In this document: positions 26,256-33,975 of the stretch, piece by piece
How positions within the stretch are numbered: the first letter of the stretch is position 1
Layout of the letters: every line of letters starts with the position of its first letter
Origin: Desulfobacteraceae bacterium
GTDB lineage: Bacteria; Desulfobacterota; Desulfobacteria; Desulfobacterales; Desulfococcaceae
Length of the DNA: 45,604 bases
Direction of reading: 5' to 3'
Assembly: GCA_011390755.1 (NCBI GenBank)
Contig: JAABRU010000040.1
Location: 1 to 45,604, forward strand
Translations under genes and position numbers: made by a program
The notes under the pieces: generated by a model
Told to the model about the DNA's origin: nothing
The model's database searches: none
The model's input: only the letters and a program-made list of their open reading frames with translations

Positions 26256-26511
26256 CTGAATACCGCAGGGTGTGGTTTATGGATAATCCAGGTTGAATGC
26301 TATATTGGGGAAAGAGATTTTTTTAATGCAAAACAAAATATTTTAACTGCAAAATGTGTAATGTTTTTACTTCAAAATTTGTAGCTTTGCTTAAACACTT
26401 TATTTTATTTGATATAAAAACATGTGGCAATTCGCTGAATTCTTGGAACCGAAATTCTGTCAGAGGAATATCTGCACAGAATCCGGAGGAAAATACAAAA
26501 TAATGATGACA

Positions 26512-27459
26512 TCAGGAATCGGATTTTAATGCATTCAGAACAATTTCCAAACCGGGAAGATCAAATACATTATATATCTCACAGGGGTAATCATTGGGCA
26601 GAATCTTTTTGAGCAGACCGCTGAGAACCTTCCCCGGCCCGACCTCCACAAAAACCGCCACTTTTTCATCCATCATTTTACATACGGAATCATACCAGCG
26701 GACAGGGGAGCATAACTGCTGCACCATAATGTCTTTGATTTCTTCCGGAGAAGACAGAGTGTCCGCAGTGACATTGTGGATAACTCGTGCCCGGGGAGGG
26801 TTAAAAGGGATATTTGCCACAAAATTTTTGAATTCAGCTTCCGCGCCCCGAATCAGTTCACAGTGCCATGCACCGCTGACTTTCAGAGGAATGGCTTTTC
26901 CCTTTTTTTCGGCAGCCAGTTTTCCCACTTTTTTTACTGCTTCCGGCTCCCCGGTAATGACAATCTGTTTTTCCGCATTGTGATTGGCAACAGAAACAAT
27001 ACCTTCGGAACGGATCTCTTCAGTCAGTTCCCGGACATCCGCAATGGAAAGACCGATAATGGCCGACATGGCCCCTTTGTGCTTTTCCGCTTCCCGGTGC
27101 ATCAGCTCCCCTCTTTTATATACGAGCCGGAAGGTATCCTCCAAAGAAACGATGCCTGCAGCATACAGGGCACTGTACTCTCCCAGGCTGTGACCTGCAC
27201 ATATATCGGCTTTCAGTCCTGCCGCAGTCAGCATTTGCAGGCAGGCCAGGTTGATAAGTGTTACCGCAGGCTGCAGGTTGACAGTCATGGTCAGGTCTTT
27301 TATTGGCCCCTGAAAGCAGAGTTCTTTGAGGGGAATGCCGGTAATTTTTTCCGCGATCTGAAAACAGGCTTTGATATCCCCGGATGAATCATACAGATCC
27401 CGACCCATCCCCACGGTCTGAGAACCCTGACCGGGAAAAAGAAATGCGGTTTTTTTCAT
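26512..27459 (-). CDS. fabD: Malonyl-CoA:ACP transacylase FabD
   Basis: Transfers malonyl groups from CoA to acyl carrier protein to start fatty-acid elongation. The 315 residues are normal. Family motifs are FLFPGQGSQTVGMG at the N-terminus, the nucleophile elbow GHSLGEYSAL with the catalytic serine, the QKQIV-type segment (AEKQIVITGE), the WHCELIRGAE segment that carries the catalytic histidine, and VEVGPGKVLSGL near the end. It is 18 bases downstream of hemA on the same strand, an unusual neighbour since fabD normally sits with fabH/fabG/acpP. Co-transcription with tetrapyrrole genes is likely. Confidence 0.95.
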   Translation of the reverse strand: MKKTAFLFPGQGSQTVGMGRDLYDSSGDIKACFQIAEKITGIPLKELCFQGPIKDLTMTVNLQPAVTLINLACLQMLTAAGLKADICAGHSLGEYSALYAAGIVSLEDTFRLVYKRGELMHREAEKHKGAMSAIIGLSIADVRELTEEIRSEGIVSVANHNAEKQIVITGEPEAVKKVGKLAAEKKGKAIPLKVSGAWHCELIRGAEAEFKNFVANIPFNPPRARVIHNVTADTLSSPEEIKDIMVQQLCSPVRWYDSVCKMMDEKVAVFVEVGPGKVLSGLLKKILPNDYPCEIYNVFDLPGLEIVLNALKSDS

Positions 27460-27477
27460 TCTTGCCTCCTCCTCTGT

Positions 27478-28755
27478 TTATTCCTCATCCAGCCGGAACA
27501 GTTTCCGGGTAATATCCAAATACAATGCCTTGTCTCCGTAGCAACCTTTGTTTTTTAAAAAAAGCGTCGGATCATGCAGCACTTTGTTTATCATGGCATT
27601 CATCATGCGGCGGACGGCCTGCCCGTCTTCTTCCGACAGATGACTAAGGGAGTGTCCCAGGCTTTTTTTCATTTCAGATTCCGCAATGCGCCAGAGTTTT
27701 TCCCTCAGTCCTACGATGGTCGGCACAACATCCAGTCCTTCATACCATTCCCGGAAACGGATGACGGCCTCATCTATTATCCGTTCCGCGCGCATGGCCT
27801 CCCGGTGCCGGTCTTCTTTATTTTCCTCAATGACACCCTGCAAGTCATCTATATCATATACATAGGTGTTGGCCAGGCGGTTTATATCCGGGTCAATATC
27901 CCTGGGCACGGCAATATCAATAAAAAAGAGAGGACGGTTTTTCCGCGGGCGAAGCACCTTTTTCACCTGCTCCCGCGTAAGGATAAAACCGGGTGCTCCC
28001 GTGGAACTGATAATAATATCCGCATGTGTGAGGGCATCTCCGATTTCTTCAAAACGGATGGCTTTGCCGTGAAACTGTCGGGCCATCGCCAATCCTCTTT
28101 CAAAAGTTCGGTTTGCCACAAAGATGTCACCCACCCGGTGACGAATCAGGTGCTCTACGGCCAGTTCCGCCATTTCACCTGCCCCGATGAGCAGAACTTT
28201 TCTGCCTTCCAGGTCTCCGAAAATTTTACGCCCCAGCTCAATGGCCGCATAACTGATGGAAACCGCATGATCTCCGATACCGGTTTCTGTCCGCACTCTT
28301 TTGGCCACAAAAAATGTTTTGTGCAAAAGCCGGTTGAGAATCACCCCGGATGTTTTTTTCCGGATTGCCATGCGGTACGCTTCTTTCATCTGACCCAGAA
28401 TCTGCGGTTCTCCGACAACCATTGAATCCAGACTGGCGGCCACCCGGAAAATATGACGGACCGCATCATCCCCGGTATGAATATACAGGGATTTTTCAAA
28501 TTCGGGAACAGTCAGATTTTTACTTCGGGATATATAGTTTTTGGCAGACAGGATGGCTTTTTCTGTATCCGAAACAGCCAGGATCAGTTCCACGCGGTTG
28601 CAGGTGGAAAGGAGTACGGCTTCGGATACGGCCGGATCCTTCTGAAAGGCAGGCAGGGCCGCATCTGCCTCATCCGCGGAAAAACCGATACATTCCCGCA
28701 GTTCCACATTCGCGGTTTTGTGGTTAAGTCCCATCAGCACAATTTCCTGACGCAT
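27478..28755 (-). CDS. hemA: Glutamyl-tRNA reductase HemA
   Basis: Catalyses the first committed step of tetrapyrrole synthesis by the C5 pathway, reducing glutamyl-tRNA to glutamate-1-semialdehyde. Visible are VLMGLNHKTANVELRE, the active-site LLSTCNRVEL with the nucleophilic cysteine, the signature AASLDSMVVGEPQILGQMK, the NADPH-binding LIGAGEMAELA and a C-terminal dimerisation helix. The start at 28755 gives 425 residues, the family norm. The frame stays open upstream, and an ATG at 28893 overlaps the ccsA stop (ATGGTAG) and would add 46 residues of unknown meaning. Placed after ccsA and before fabD. Confidence 0.94.
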   Translation of the reverse strand: MRQEIVLMGLNHKTANVELRECIGFSADEADAALPAFQKDPAVSEAVLLSTCNRVELILAVSDTEKAILSAKNYISRSKNLTVPEFEKSLYIHTGDDAVRHIFRVAASLDSMVVGEPQILGQMKEAYRMAIRKKTSGVILNRLLHKTFFVAKRVRTETGIGDHAVSISYAAIELGRKIFGDLEGRKVLLIGAGEMAELAVEHLIRHRVGDIFVANRTFERGLAMARQFHGKAIRFEEIGDALTHADIIISSTGAPGFILTREQVKKVLRPRKNRPLFFIDIAVPRDIDPDINRLANTYVYDIDDLQGVIEENKEDRHREAMRAERIIDEAVIRFREWYEGLDVVPTIVGLREKLWRIAESEMKKSLGHSLSHLSEEDGQAVRRMMNAMINKVLHDPTLFLKNKGCYGDKALYLDITRKLFRLDEE

Positions 28756-28886
28756 CAAACCGCATTCCGGCAGAAAACGGCTGTGACTCACATGATTTGC
28801 TTTCATATTCTGAGATAATTGATAGATATTTCCCTCTTCCGGATGTTCATATACTTCTTCCGCTATTTCAGCCAGTGCGGCCCGAC

Positions 28887-29708
28887 CTACCATTGTGTAA
28901 ATTCTCCGTGATGTCCTTTCAGCAGAAAGTTGACACCGATGAAGGTGAATAAAAGAACAGCAAAACCGATAATGGACATGATGGCGGATTTCCGGCCCCG
29001 CCATCCTACGGCCAGCCGTTCATGCAGCAGAATCGCATAAAATACCCATAATATACCGGACCAGACTTCTTTGGGATCCCAGCTCCAGAATTTTCCCCAT
29101 ATCCATTTGGCATATACAAATCCGCTGACAAGCCCTACCGTTACCATTGTAAATCCGGTAATAATACAGGCATATCCTGTATTGTCAAGCAGTTCAAGGG
29201 AAGGAAGACGCCGGTAGAAAAATCCTCTTTTTTTGCTTTTGATAGCGTTTTCCTGCACAAGATAGAGAATCCCCGCACCGCAGGCCAGTGCAAATGCCCC
29301 GTAACTGAGAAAAATCAGTGTAACATGAAAAATCAGCCAGAAACTTCTGAATGTACTGTTGATCTGCACGGGTTCCACAGGAAATCGGGCGGAAACAATC
29401 ATCAGAAACAGAGCCAGGGGCGCAGCATAAACCCCCATCACTTTCAGACGGAACTGCTGCTGAAAAGCCAGAAAAAAAGCTGTAAGTGCCCAGCCGCTCA
29501 TGGACAGAATCTGATGCAGATTATGGATAGGGAAAATGCCGGATTTGGCATAGGCCCACCCGATAAGAGCAGTATGACAGACAAAGGCGGTTCCCAAGAG
29601 GTAAAAACCGGATTTGTGAAGATATTCCTTCTGCCGGAAAAGATAGGCAGAATATCCCGCCGTGCTCATAAAATAGAACAAAAGAGTAATGTTGATCAGA
29701 ATTTTCAT
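28887..29708 (-). CDS. ccsA: Cytochrome c assembly protein CcsA/HemX type
   Basis: Polytopic inner-membrane protein, 273 residues and about eight membrane segments. The conserved tryptophan-rich periplasmic motif reads WGKFWSWDPKEVWSGILW, the heme-handling WWD-type signature of the CcmC/CcsA family. Homologues next to hemA are called HemX or CcsA; they deliver heme to cytochrome c synthase or influence glutamyl-tRNA reductase levels. CcsB is not in the window. The gene lies between the siroheme dehydrogenase gene (5 bases) and hemA, forming a heme and siroheme operon. Its stop overlaps an alternative hemA start. Confidence 0.88.
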   Translation of the reverse strand: MKILINITLLFYFMSTAGYSAYLFRQKEYLHKSGFYLLGTAFVCHTALIGWAYAKSGIFPIHNLHQILSMSGWALTAFFLAFQQQFRLKVMGVYAAPLALFLMIVSARFPVEPVQINSTFRSFWLIFHVTLIFLSYGAFALACGAGILYLVQENAIKSKKRGFFYRRLPSLELLDNTGYACIITGFTMVTVGLVSGFVYAKWIWGKFWSWDPKEVWSGILWVFYAILLHERLAVGWRGRKSAIMSIIGFAVLLFTFIGVNFLLKGHHGEFTQW

Positions 29709-29713
29709 ATATT

Positions 29714-30361
29714 TTATATTACTGTATATTCCTCACCGAATATTTCTGCCAGCAGGCGGTTTGCGCCGATCCTGTCTTTTTCTTTTAACATCTCAAGCAG
29801 TCCTTTGTCCAGCACGGACCGGAAAAGTTTTCTGTGGGTATGGGGATCATGGCCTTTTTGCAGAAGTTTATGGCGGATTTTTCCCATAATCCGGAGACAT
29901 TCACCGTATTCCGGACCGAAATCCGCTTCCAGTTCCTTCCGGATCTTTCGGGATAAAGCCGGACTTTTACCGGATGTGGATATGCTCAGAACCAGATCGC
30001 CCTGACAGATAACTGCGGGAAGTGTGAAATGACCGGCCGCCGGATTGTCTGCAATATTGCAAAGAATATTATGTGCAGCGGCATCTTCCAGCACCCGGCG
30101 GTTTGTCTCCGCATTGTCGGTGCAGGCAAAGATCAGAAAAACAGATGCATCCGAATCCTGTTTCCGATATTTCCTTTCCGCGATGCGGAGATCCCCCGTC
30201 TTTTCCAGTTGCCGCATTGCATCTGAAATTACAGGACTGACCACTTTCACAATTCCACCGCAGCGCAGCAGCATTCCGGATTTTCGGGCAGCCACCTCTC
30301 CGCCGCCCACTACCAGACAAATCCGGTTTTTTATGTCTAAATTTACAGGAAAATATTTCAT
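29714..30361 (-). CDS. Precorrin-2 dehydrogenase / siroheme synthase N-terminal type
   Basis: Oxidises precorrin-2 to sirohydrochlorin (and may insert iron), supplying siroheme for sulfite reductase and a precursor for cobalamin. The 215 residues carry the NAD-binding VVGGGEVAARKSGML, FACTDNAETNRRV and the family signature LVLSISTSGKSPALSRKIRKELE (in parts). The methyltransferase domain of CysG is absent, as in Met8-type enzymes. The ATG at 30361 is chosen because the typical MKYFPVNLDIKN start begins there. That ATG lies inside the F7 repeat (TTTATATGAAA), so the start region and leader are repeat DNA; no good ribosome binding site is seen. Confidence 0.9.
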   Translation of the reverse strand: MKYFPVNLDIKNRICLVVGGGEVAARKSGMLLRCGGIVKVVSPVISDAMRQLEKTGDLRIAERKYRKQDSDASVFLIFACTDNAETNRRVLEDAAAHNILCNIADNPAAGHFTLPAVICQGDLVLSISTSGKSPALSRKIRKELEADFGPEYGECLRIMGKIRHKLLQKGHDPHTHRKLFRSVLDKGLLEMLKEKDRIGANRLLAEIFGEEYTVI

Positions 30362-30521
30362 ATAAACGGCCACGATATGCAATCACAACGAAGCATGAAA
30401 GTTTCAACCCGTTCCCGGGCTCCGCCCGGGAACGCATCAGAGCTGCGCGGAGTGCGAAAATTTAGGCCGAAGGGCCGGTTTTTCGCAGACACTTTCATAT
30501 AAACGACCATGAGCCGTGACT

Positions 30522-30590
30522 CAATGTCATTGACTTAAGACCCCCCTCCCACCGGGGGAGGGGAATATTTTGCTTAAGTCAATGACATTG
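30522..30590. mobile_element. 69-bp palindromic element (family F15) with 10-bp target duplication
   Basis: Terminal inverted repeats CAATGTCATTGACTTAAG and CTTAAGTCAATGACATTG surround CCCTCCCACCGGGGGAGGG. The flanks are identical: AGCCGTGACT at 30512-30521 and 30591-30600. Removing the element and one flank copy restores an ordinary F7 unit, so the insertion event is visible. Confidence 0.9.
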
Positions 30591-30642
30591 AGCCGTGACT
30601 CACAACGAAACATGAAAGTTTTCTCGTTCCCGCGCTCCGTGT

Positions 30643-30711
30643 CAATGCCACTAAGTTAAGACTCCCCTCCCACCGGGGGAGGGGAATTTTTGGCTTAACT
30701 TAATACCATTG
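30643..30711. mobile_element. 69-bp palindromic element (family F15), second copy
   Basis: CAATGCCACTAAGTTAAG ... CTTAACTTAATACCATTG with the same CCCTCCCACCGGGGGAGGGG core as the copy 53 bp upstream. The flanks do not form a clean duplication. Confidence 0.75.
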
Positions 30712-31006
30712 AACGGTGTGCGCGTGGAGACTTTCATATATACCGCCATGAGACATGGCACACAGCGAAATATGAATCAGCACCTGCATCCAATCAATTT
30801 TAAAGAAAAGAATTCTTTTTGTAAATAAAAAACAGGAAAACATTTAATCCCCCTCTGAAACAGCACGGCAGGAGAGAAATTACTCCTTGATTTCCCCTGT
30901 TCCCTCTGCTATTCACAAGAATGGGAGTTACGCACTTAAATTTTAACTGTTTGAATTTATTATGTGCTTTAAAAATTGACAGTCAATAAAAACAGCAGGT
31001 TATATT

Positions 31007-31132
31007 CAATGCCGTTTCCTTAAGCAGAAAATCCCACCGGAGGGAAGGGGAAGCATGCTCTGTTATCAGTTGATTTTTCCACCCTCCCCCTGCCCCTCCC
31101 TGAGGGAGGGGAGTCTTAAGGAAACGGCATTG
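31007..31132. mobile_element. 126-bp F15-type element upstream of cobB
   Basis: Ends CAATGCCGTTTCCTTAAG and CTTAAGGAAACGGCATTG are perfect inverted repeats. Imperfect 10-bp flanks AGGTTATATT (30997-31006) and AGATTATTTT (31133-31142) match at eight positions, as expected of an old target duplication. It lies 60 bases before the apparent cobB start and so within its leader or promoter. Confidence 0.75.
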
Positions 31133-31192
31133 AGATTATTTTTCAACTGCATAACTCCTAAAGGACTATTTTTTTTAAAATCGGAGGATAAC

Positions 31193-32608
31193 ATCAAAGG
31201 AATTCTCATCGCCGGAACCGGAAGCGGATGCGGCAAAACCACTGTCAGTCTGGGCCTGATCGCTGCCTTTGCCCGCAGAGGACTTCGGGTGGTCCCTTTC
31301 AAGGTCGGACCGGATTTTATTGATCCGGGGCATCATACTTCTGTCTGCAAAGCCTTCGGTCAGAAATCGGTCAGCCGGAATCTGGACGGATGGATGCTGT
31401 CAAAGGATTATAATATCCGATGCTTCCGGAAACATACCAGAACAGCCGATATTGCCGTGGTGGAAGGGGTGATGGGGCTGTTTGACGGTTATGACGGCAA
31501 AAGCGAAGCCGGTTCGGCCGCGCAGATGGCCAAGTGGCTCGGTCTTCCGGTGCTGCTGATAACGGGTGCCTCCGGCATGGCCCGCAGCGCGGCCGCCCTG
31601 GTGCAGGGCTTTGAGCGTTTTGATGCGGATCTGCATTTTGCCGCTGTCCTCTTCAATTATATCGGCAGTCCCCGGCACCTGACCTATCTGAAAGAGGCGA
31701 TGGAGGGCCATGTATCCATGCCCTGCATCGGCGGCATGATCCGGGATGCGGAAGTGGGCATTCCCGAAAGACATCTGGGACTGGTGACCAGTCAGGAACA
31801 GGCATTATCCGCAGACCGTGTGGAGAAACTGGCGGATATCGTGGAATCCCATATGGATGTGGGGCAGCTTCTGGCCGGTCTGCCGGATATGGATTTCTCC
31901 CCGCTTCCGGAAATCCGGGCAGAAACGGAGAAAAAAAATACCGTCCGCATCGGTGTGGCATGGGACAGGGCATTCTGCTTTTATTACCGGGACAATCTGG
32001 ATATTCTTTCCTCTTTCGGGGCAGAACCTGTTTTTTTTTCCCCCATCACCGACAGCACTCTTCCGGAAAACCTGGACGGTCTTTATCTGGGAGGGGGATA
32101 CCCGGAACTGTCTGCTGCCTCTTTGTCTGAAAACGCCCGGATGCGGGATGACATCCGCGGCATGAGTGAAAAAGGAATGCCCGTATATGCCGAATGCGGC
32201 GGTTTTATGTATCTTTGTGAGGAAATCAGCGATACGGAAGGGAAAACATATCCCATGACCGGTATTTTCCCCTTCCGCACGGCCATGTTTCCCCGTCTGC
32301 GCGCTCTGGGATACCGGGAAATCCGCCTGAAATCCGATACTGTTCTGGGGACTTCCGGCCTGCGGATGCGGGGGCATGAATTCCATTATTCCGGCATCCG
32401 GGATAATGAAGATACCGGAAATGCAGGACAGGCGGAAAATGTGTATATTGTATCCGACCGTGCAGGCCAGACGGACAAAGCCGGGGGATTTCAGACCCGG
32501 CGGACCCTGGGCAGTTATATTCATCTTCATTTCGGCAGCGAACCTGCGGCCGCCCGTCATTTTGTCCGTACCTGCCGGGAATACCAACAGGAAAGGATCG
32601 GAACATGA
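31193..32608 (+). CDS. cobB: Cobyrinate a,c-diamide synthase (CobB/CbiA type)
   Basis: ATP- and glutamine-dependent amidation of cobyrinic acid side chains a and c in cobalamin synthesis. The P-loop GTGSGCGKTTVSLGL and GPDFIDPGHH form the dethiobiotin-synthetase-like half; the glutaminase half has YAECGGFMYL with the catalytic cysteine and RGHEFHYS. The family N-terminus begins at KGILIAGT. The only strong ribosome binding site, GGAGG at 31183-31187, places the first codon at 31193, which reads ATC. In-frame alternatives are TTG at 31130 (AAGGA upstream) and ATG at 31055, both inside the F15 element and giving a non-homologous leader. From 31193 the protein has 471 residues, as usual. cbiC overlaps its stop. 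Confidence 0.9.
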   Translation: MKGILIAGTGSGCGKTTVSLGLIAAFARRGLRVVPFKVGPDFIDPGHHTSVCKAFGQKSVSRNLDGWMLSKDYNIRCFRKHTRTADIAVVEGVMGLFDGYDGKSEAGSAAQMAKWLGLPVLLITGASGMARSAAALVQGFERFDADLHFAAVLFNYIGSPRHLTYLKEAMEGHVSMPCIGGMIRDAEVGIPERHLGLVTSQEQALSADRVEKLADIVESHMDVGQLLAGLPDMDFSPLPEIRAETEKKNTVRIGVAWDRAFCFYYRDNLDILSSFGAEPVFFSPITDSTLPENLDGLYLGGGYPELSAASLSENARMRDDIRGMSEKGMPVYAECGGFMYLCEEISDTEGKTYPMTGIFPFRTAMFPRLRALGYREIRLKSDTVLGTSGLRMRGHEFHYSGIRDNEDTGNAGQAENVYIVSDRAGQTDKAGGFQTRRTLGSYIHLHFGSEPAAARHFVRTCREYQQERIGT

Positions 32609-33219
32609 AACCGGAAGCAATTGAATCCCTCAGTTTTTCCATTATTGACACAGAAGCCGGAAGCCATGATTTTCCCCCGGAGCAGTGGAATATTGTCCGG
32701 CGGATGATTCATACCTCTGCTGATTTTGAATATATGCAGACCGTGCGTTTTCATCCCGAAGCCCTATCCGCGGGGCTGAGGGCCATCCGCGAAGGCAAAG
32801 CCATAATTACGGATACGGAAATGGCCCGCTCCGGCATCCGGAAGGCAGATGCGGCCCGTTTCGGAATGAGTGTTTCCTGCCTGATCGGGGATGAAAAAGT
32901 GCGGGAACTGGCCAAAAAAAGCGGGGAAACCCGTGCAAAGGCCGCCGTGGATGCGGCCCTTCCGCTCATGAAAGGCGGTATTTATGTCATCGGCAATGCA
33001 CCGACCGCCCTGCTGCGGATACTGGAACTGATAAAAGAGGGAAAAGCGGAACCGTCCCTCATTGTCGGTCTGCCCGTGGGCTTTGTCAATGCAGCCGAAT
33101 CCAAAGAAGAACTGATACAGACCGATATTCCCTTTATCTCCAATACCGGCCGCAAAGGCGGGTCCAATCTCGCTGCTGCCGTGGTCAATGCGCTTCTGAT
33201 AATGGCATCAGGAAAGTAA
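32605..33219 (+). CDS. cbiC: Precorrin-8X / cobalt-precorrin-8 methylmutase
   Basis: Moves a methyl group from C11 to C12 of the corrin ring to give (cobalt-)hydrogenobyrinate. The 204 residues are typical of CbiC/CobH. Motifs include RMIHTSADFEYMQTVRF with the active-site histidine, IITDTEMARSGI, YVIGNAPTALL and VGLPVGFVNAAESKEEL. The ATG overlaps the cobB stop by four bases (ATGA), so translation is coupled. Only two steps of the pathway are here; the others must lie beyond the window or elsewhere. No cobalamin riboswitch was found upstream of the pair. Confidence 0.94.
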   Translation: MKPEAIESLSFSIIDTEAGSHDFPPEQWNIVRRMIHTSADFEYMQTVRFHPEALSAGLRAIREGKAIITDTEMARSGIRKADAARFGMSVSCLIGDEKVRELAKKSGETRAKAAVDAALPLMKGGIYVIGNAPTALLRILELIKEGKAEPSLIVGLPVGFVNAAESKEELIQTDIPFISNTGRKGGSNLAAAVVNALLIMASGK

Positions 33220-33260
33220 GAGTGTTTTGGGCGGGAATAATATCGGCAGGGTGCATTACA

Positions 33261-33345
33261 ACAGTTCGGTATTTTTTGCTAATTTCCGGCTGTAAAGATG
33301 TAAGCTTCTGAAATTATTAAAACCGAAATTTTTTACCGAACTATT
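33261..33345. repeat. Repeat family F10, copy 2
   Basis: GTTCGGTATTTTTT faces AATTTTTTACCGAACT over 85 bp; matches the ends of 12227-12362. It abuts the F9 copy that follows. Confidence 0.65.
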
Positions 33346-33351
33346 GATATC

Positions 33352-33465
33352 AGGCACTCAGCAAAAAATAACTGCTCCGTTTCACCTGAATAACAGACGG
33401 AATGCACCGTTTCTGTTTATCCGCCGGATATTTCCGGAGAATTTATTTCTTACCGGGTCCTTTAC
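33352..33465. repeat. Repeat family F9, copy 2 (inverted)
   Basis: Complement of 22878-22992 with the same length: GCACTCAGCAAAAAATAACTG, TTTCTGTTTATCCGC, TTATTTCTTACCGGGTC. Confidence 0.75.
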
Positions 33466-33826
33466 GCTTTCAGCAGCAGACCTGCTTCTGCATCTCAGAA
33501 GTCCTAACCGATAATCAGTCTGCAGTTGTAAAGAAGATGATATTTGTGTCCGGTAACAGCATCTCCTTATCTTTCAGCCTGCCGAGAAAATTTTTCAGCT
33601 GCCGAATATATTCAGAATACCGGTTCGGACTCTGTTTGTTCCGGCCGGACTGTCAGCAGCAGAATTTTTTCCGTGGTCACGGCAGTCGGGCCAGGAAACC
33701 GGTCGAGAACGATTTTCTCAAAGGGTATGTTTCATTACAGGGTTATGGGGATGGGAAGATACGGTTAATCAGGAGCATTGAAGTGTTGAAACAGGAAGAG
33801 AGGATATTTTTAAAACAGCTTCTGAC
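33466..33826. other. Unassigned interval upstream of the chemoreceptor
   Basis: 361 bp between repeat copies. An open frame across it (33402-33830, plus strand) starts inside the F9 repeat and has no family features, so I do not call a gene. Nothing else is recognised. Confidence 0.4.
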
Positions 33827-33961
33827 CTGAATTATTCACAAATCAGTTTTTTACAGTAAATACAGGAAGACACAAAGAACTGAGTTTTGAAGCCGTATTT
33901 TCTTATAAGCAAAATAATCAGTAGCTTATCTGCCAGAGACTAAAACGTGTGAATAATGCAG
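33827..33961. mobile_element. 135-bp MITE-like element, family F2, copy 2
   Basis: Same orientation as 12478-12613. Its right end (TGTGAATAATGCAG) stops 14 bases before the chemoreceptor ATG, immediately upstream of the AAGGAG ribosome binding site at 33965-33970, so the gene's leader is largely element sequence. Confidence 0.85.
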
Positions 33962-33975
33962 GCTAAGGAGACATT

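Larger units (their letters stand above)
30356..30776. repeat. Spaced-repeat array F7, locus 2 (inverted relative to locus 1)
   Basis: Units in complement orientation (CTTTCATATAAACGGCCA ... CACAACGAAGCATGAAAG) are at about 30356-30402, 30491-30618 (interrupted by the 69-bp element at 30522-30590) and 30729-30776 (degenerate). Between them lie hairpin segments such as CGTTCCCGGGC/GCCCGGGAACG and TTTAGGCCGAAGGGCCGG. The first unit includes the start codon of the siroheme dehydrogenase gene. Confidence 0.75.

Noticed and set aside
30383..31192. Cobalamin riboswitch upstream of cobB-cbiC
   Set aside because: The interval is filled by palindromic elements; no B12-box consensus or matching secondary structure could be found by eye. 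A covariance-model search would settle it.
33402..33830. 142-codon ORF upstream of the chemoreceptor
   Set aside because: It begins inside the F9 repeat (the same peptide start occurs in the other F9 copy at 22941 on the opposite strand), has no ribosome binding site and no family features.
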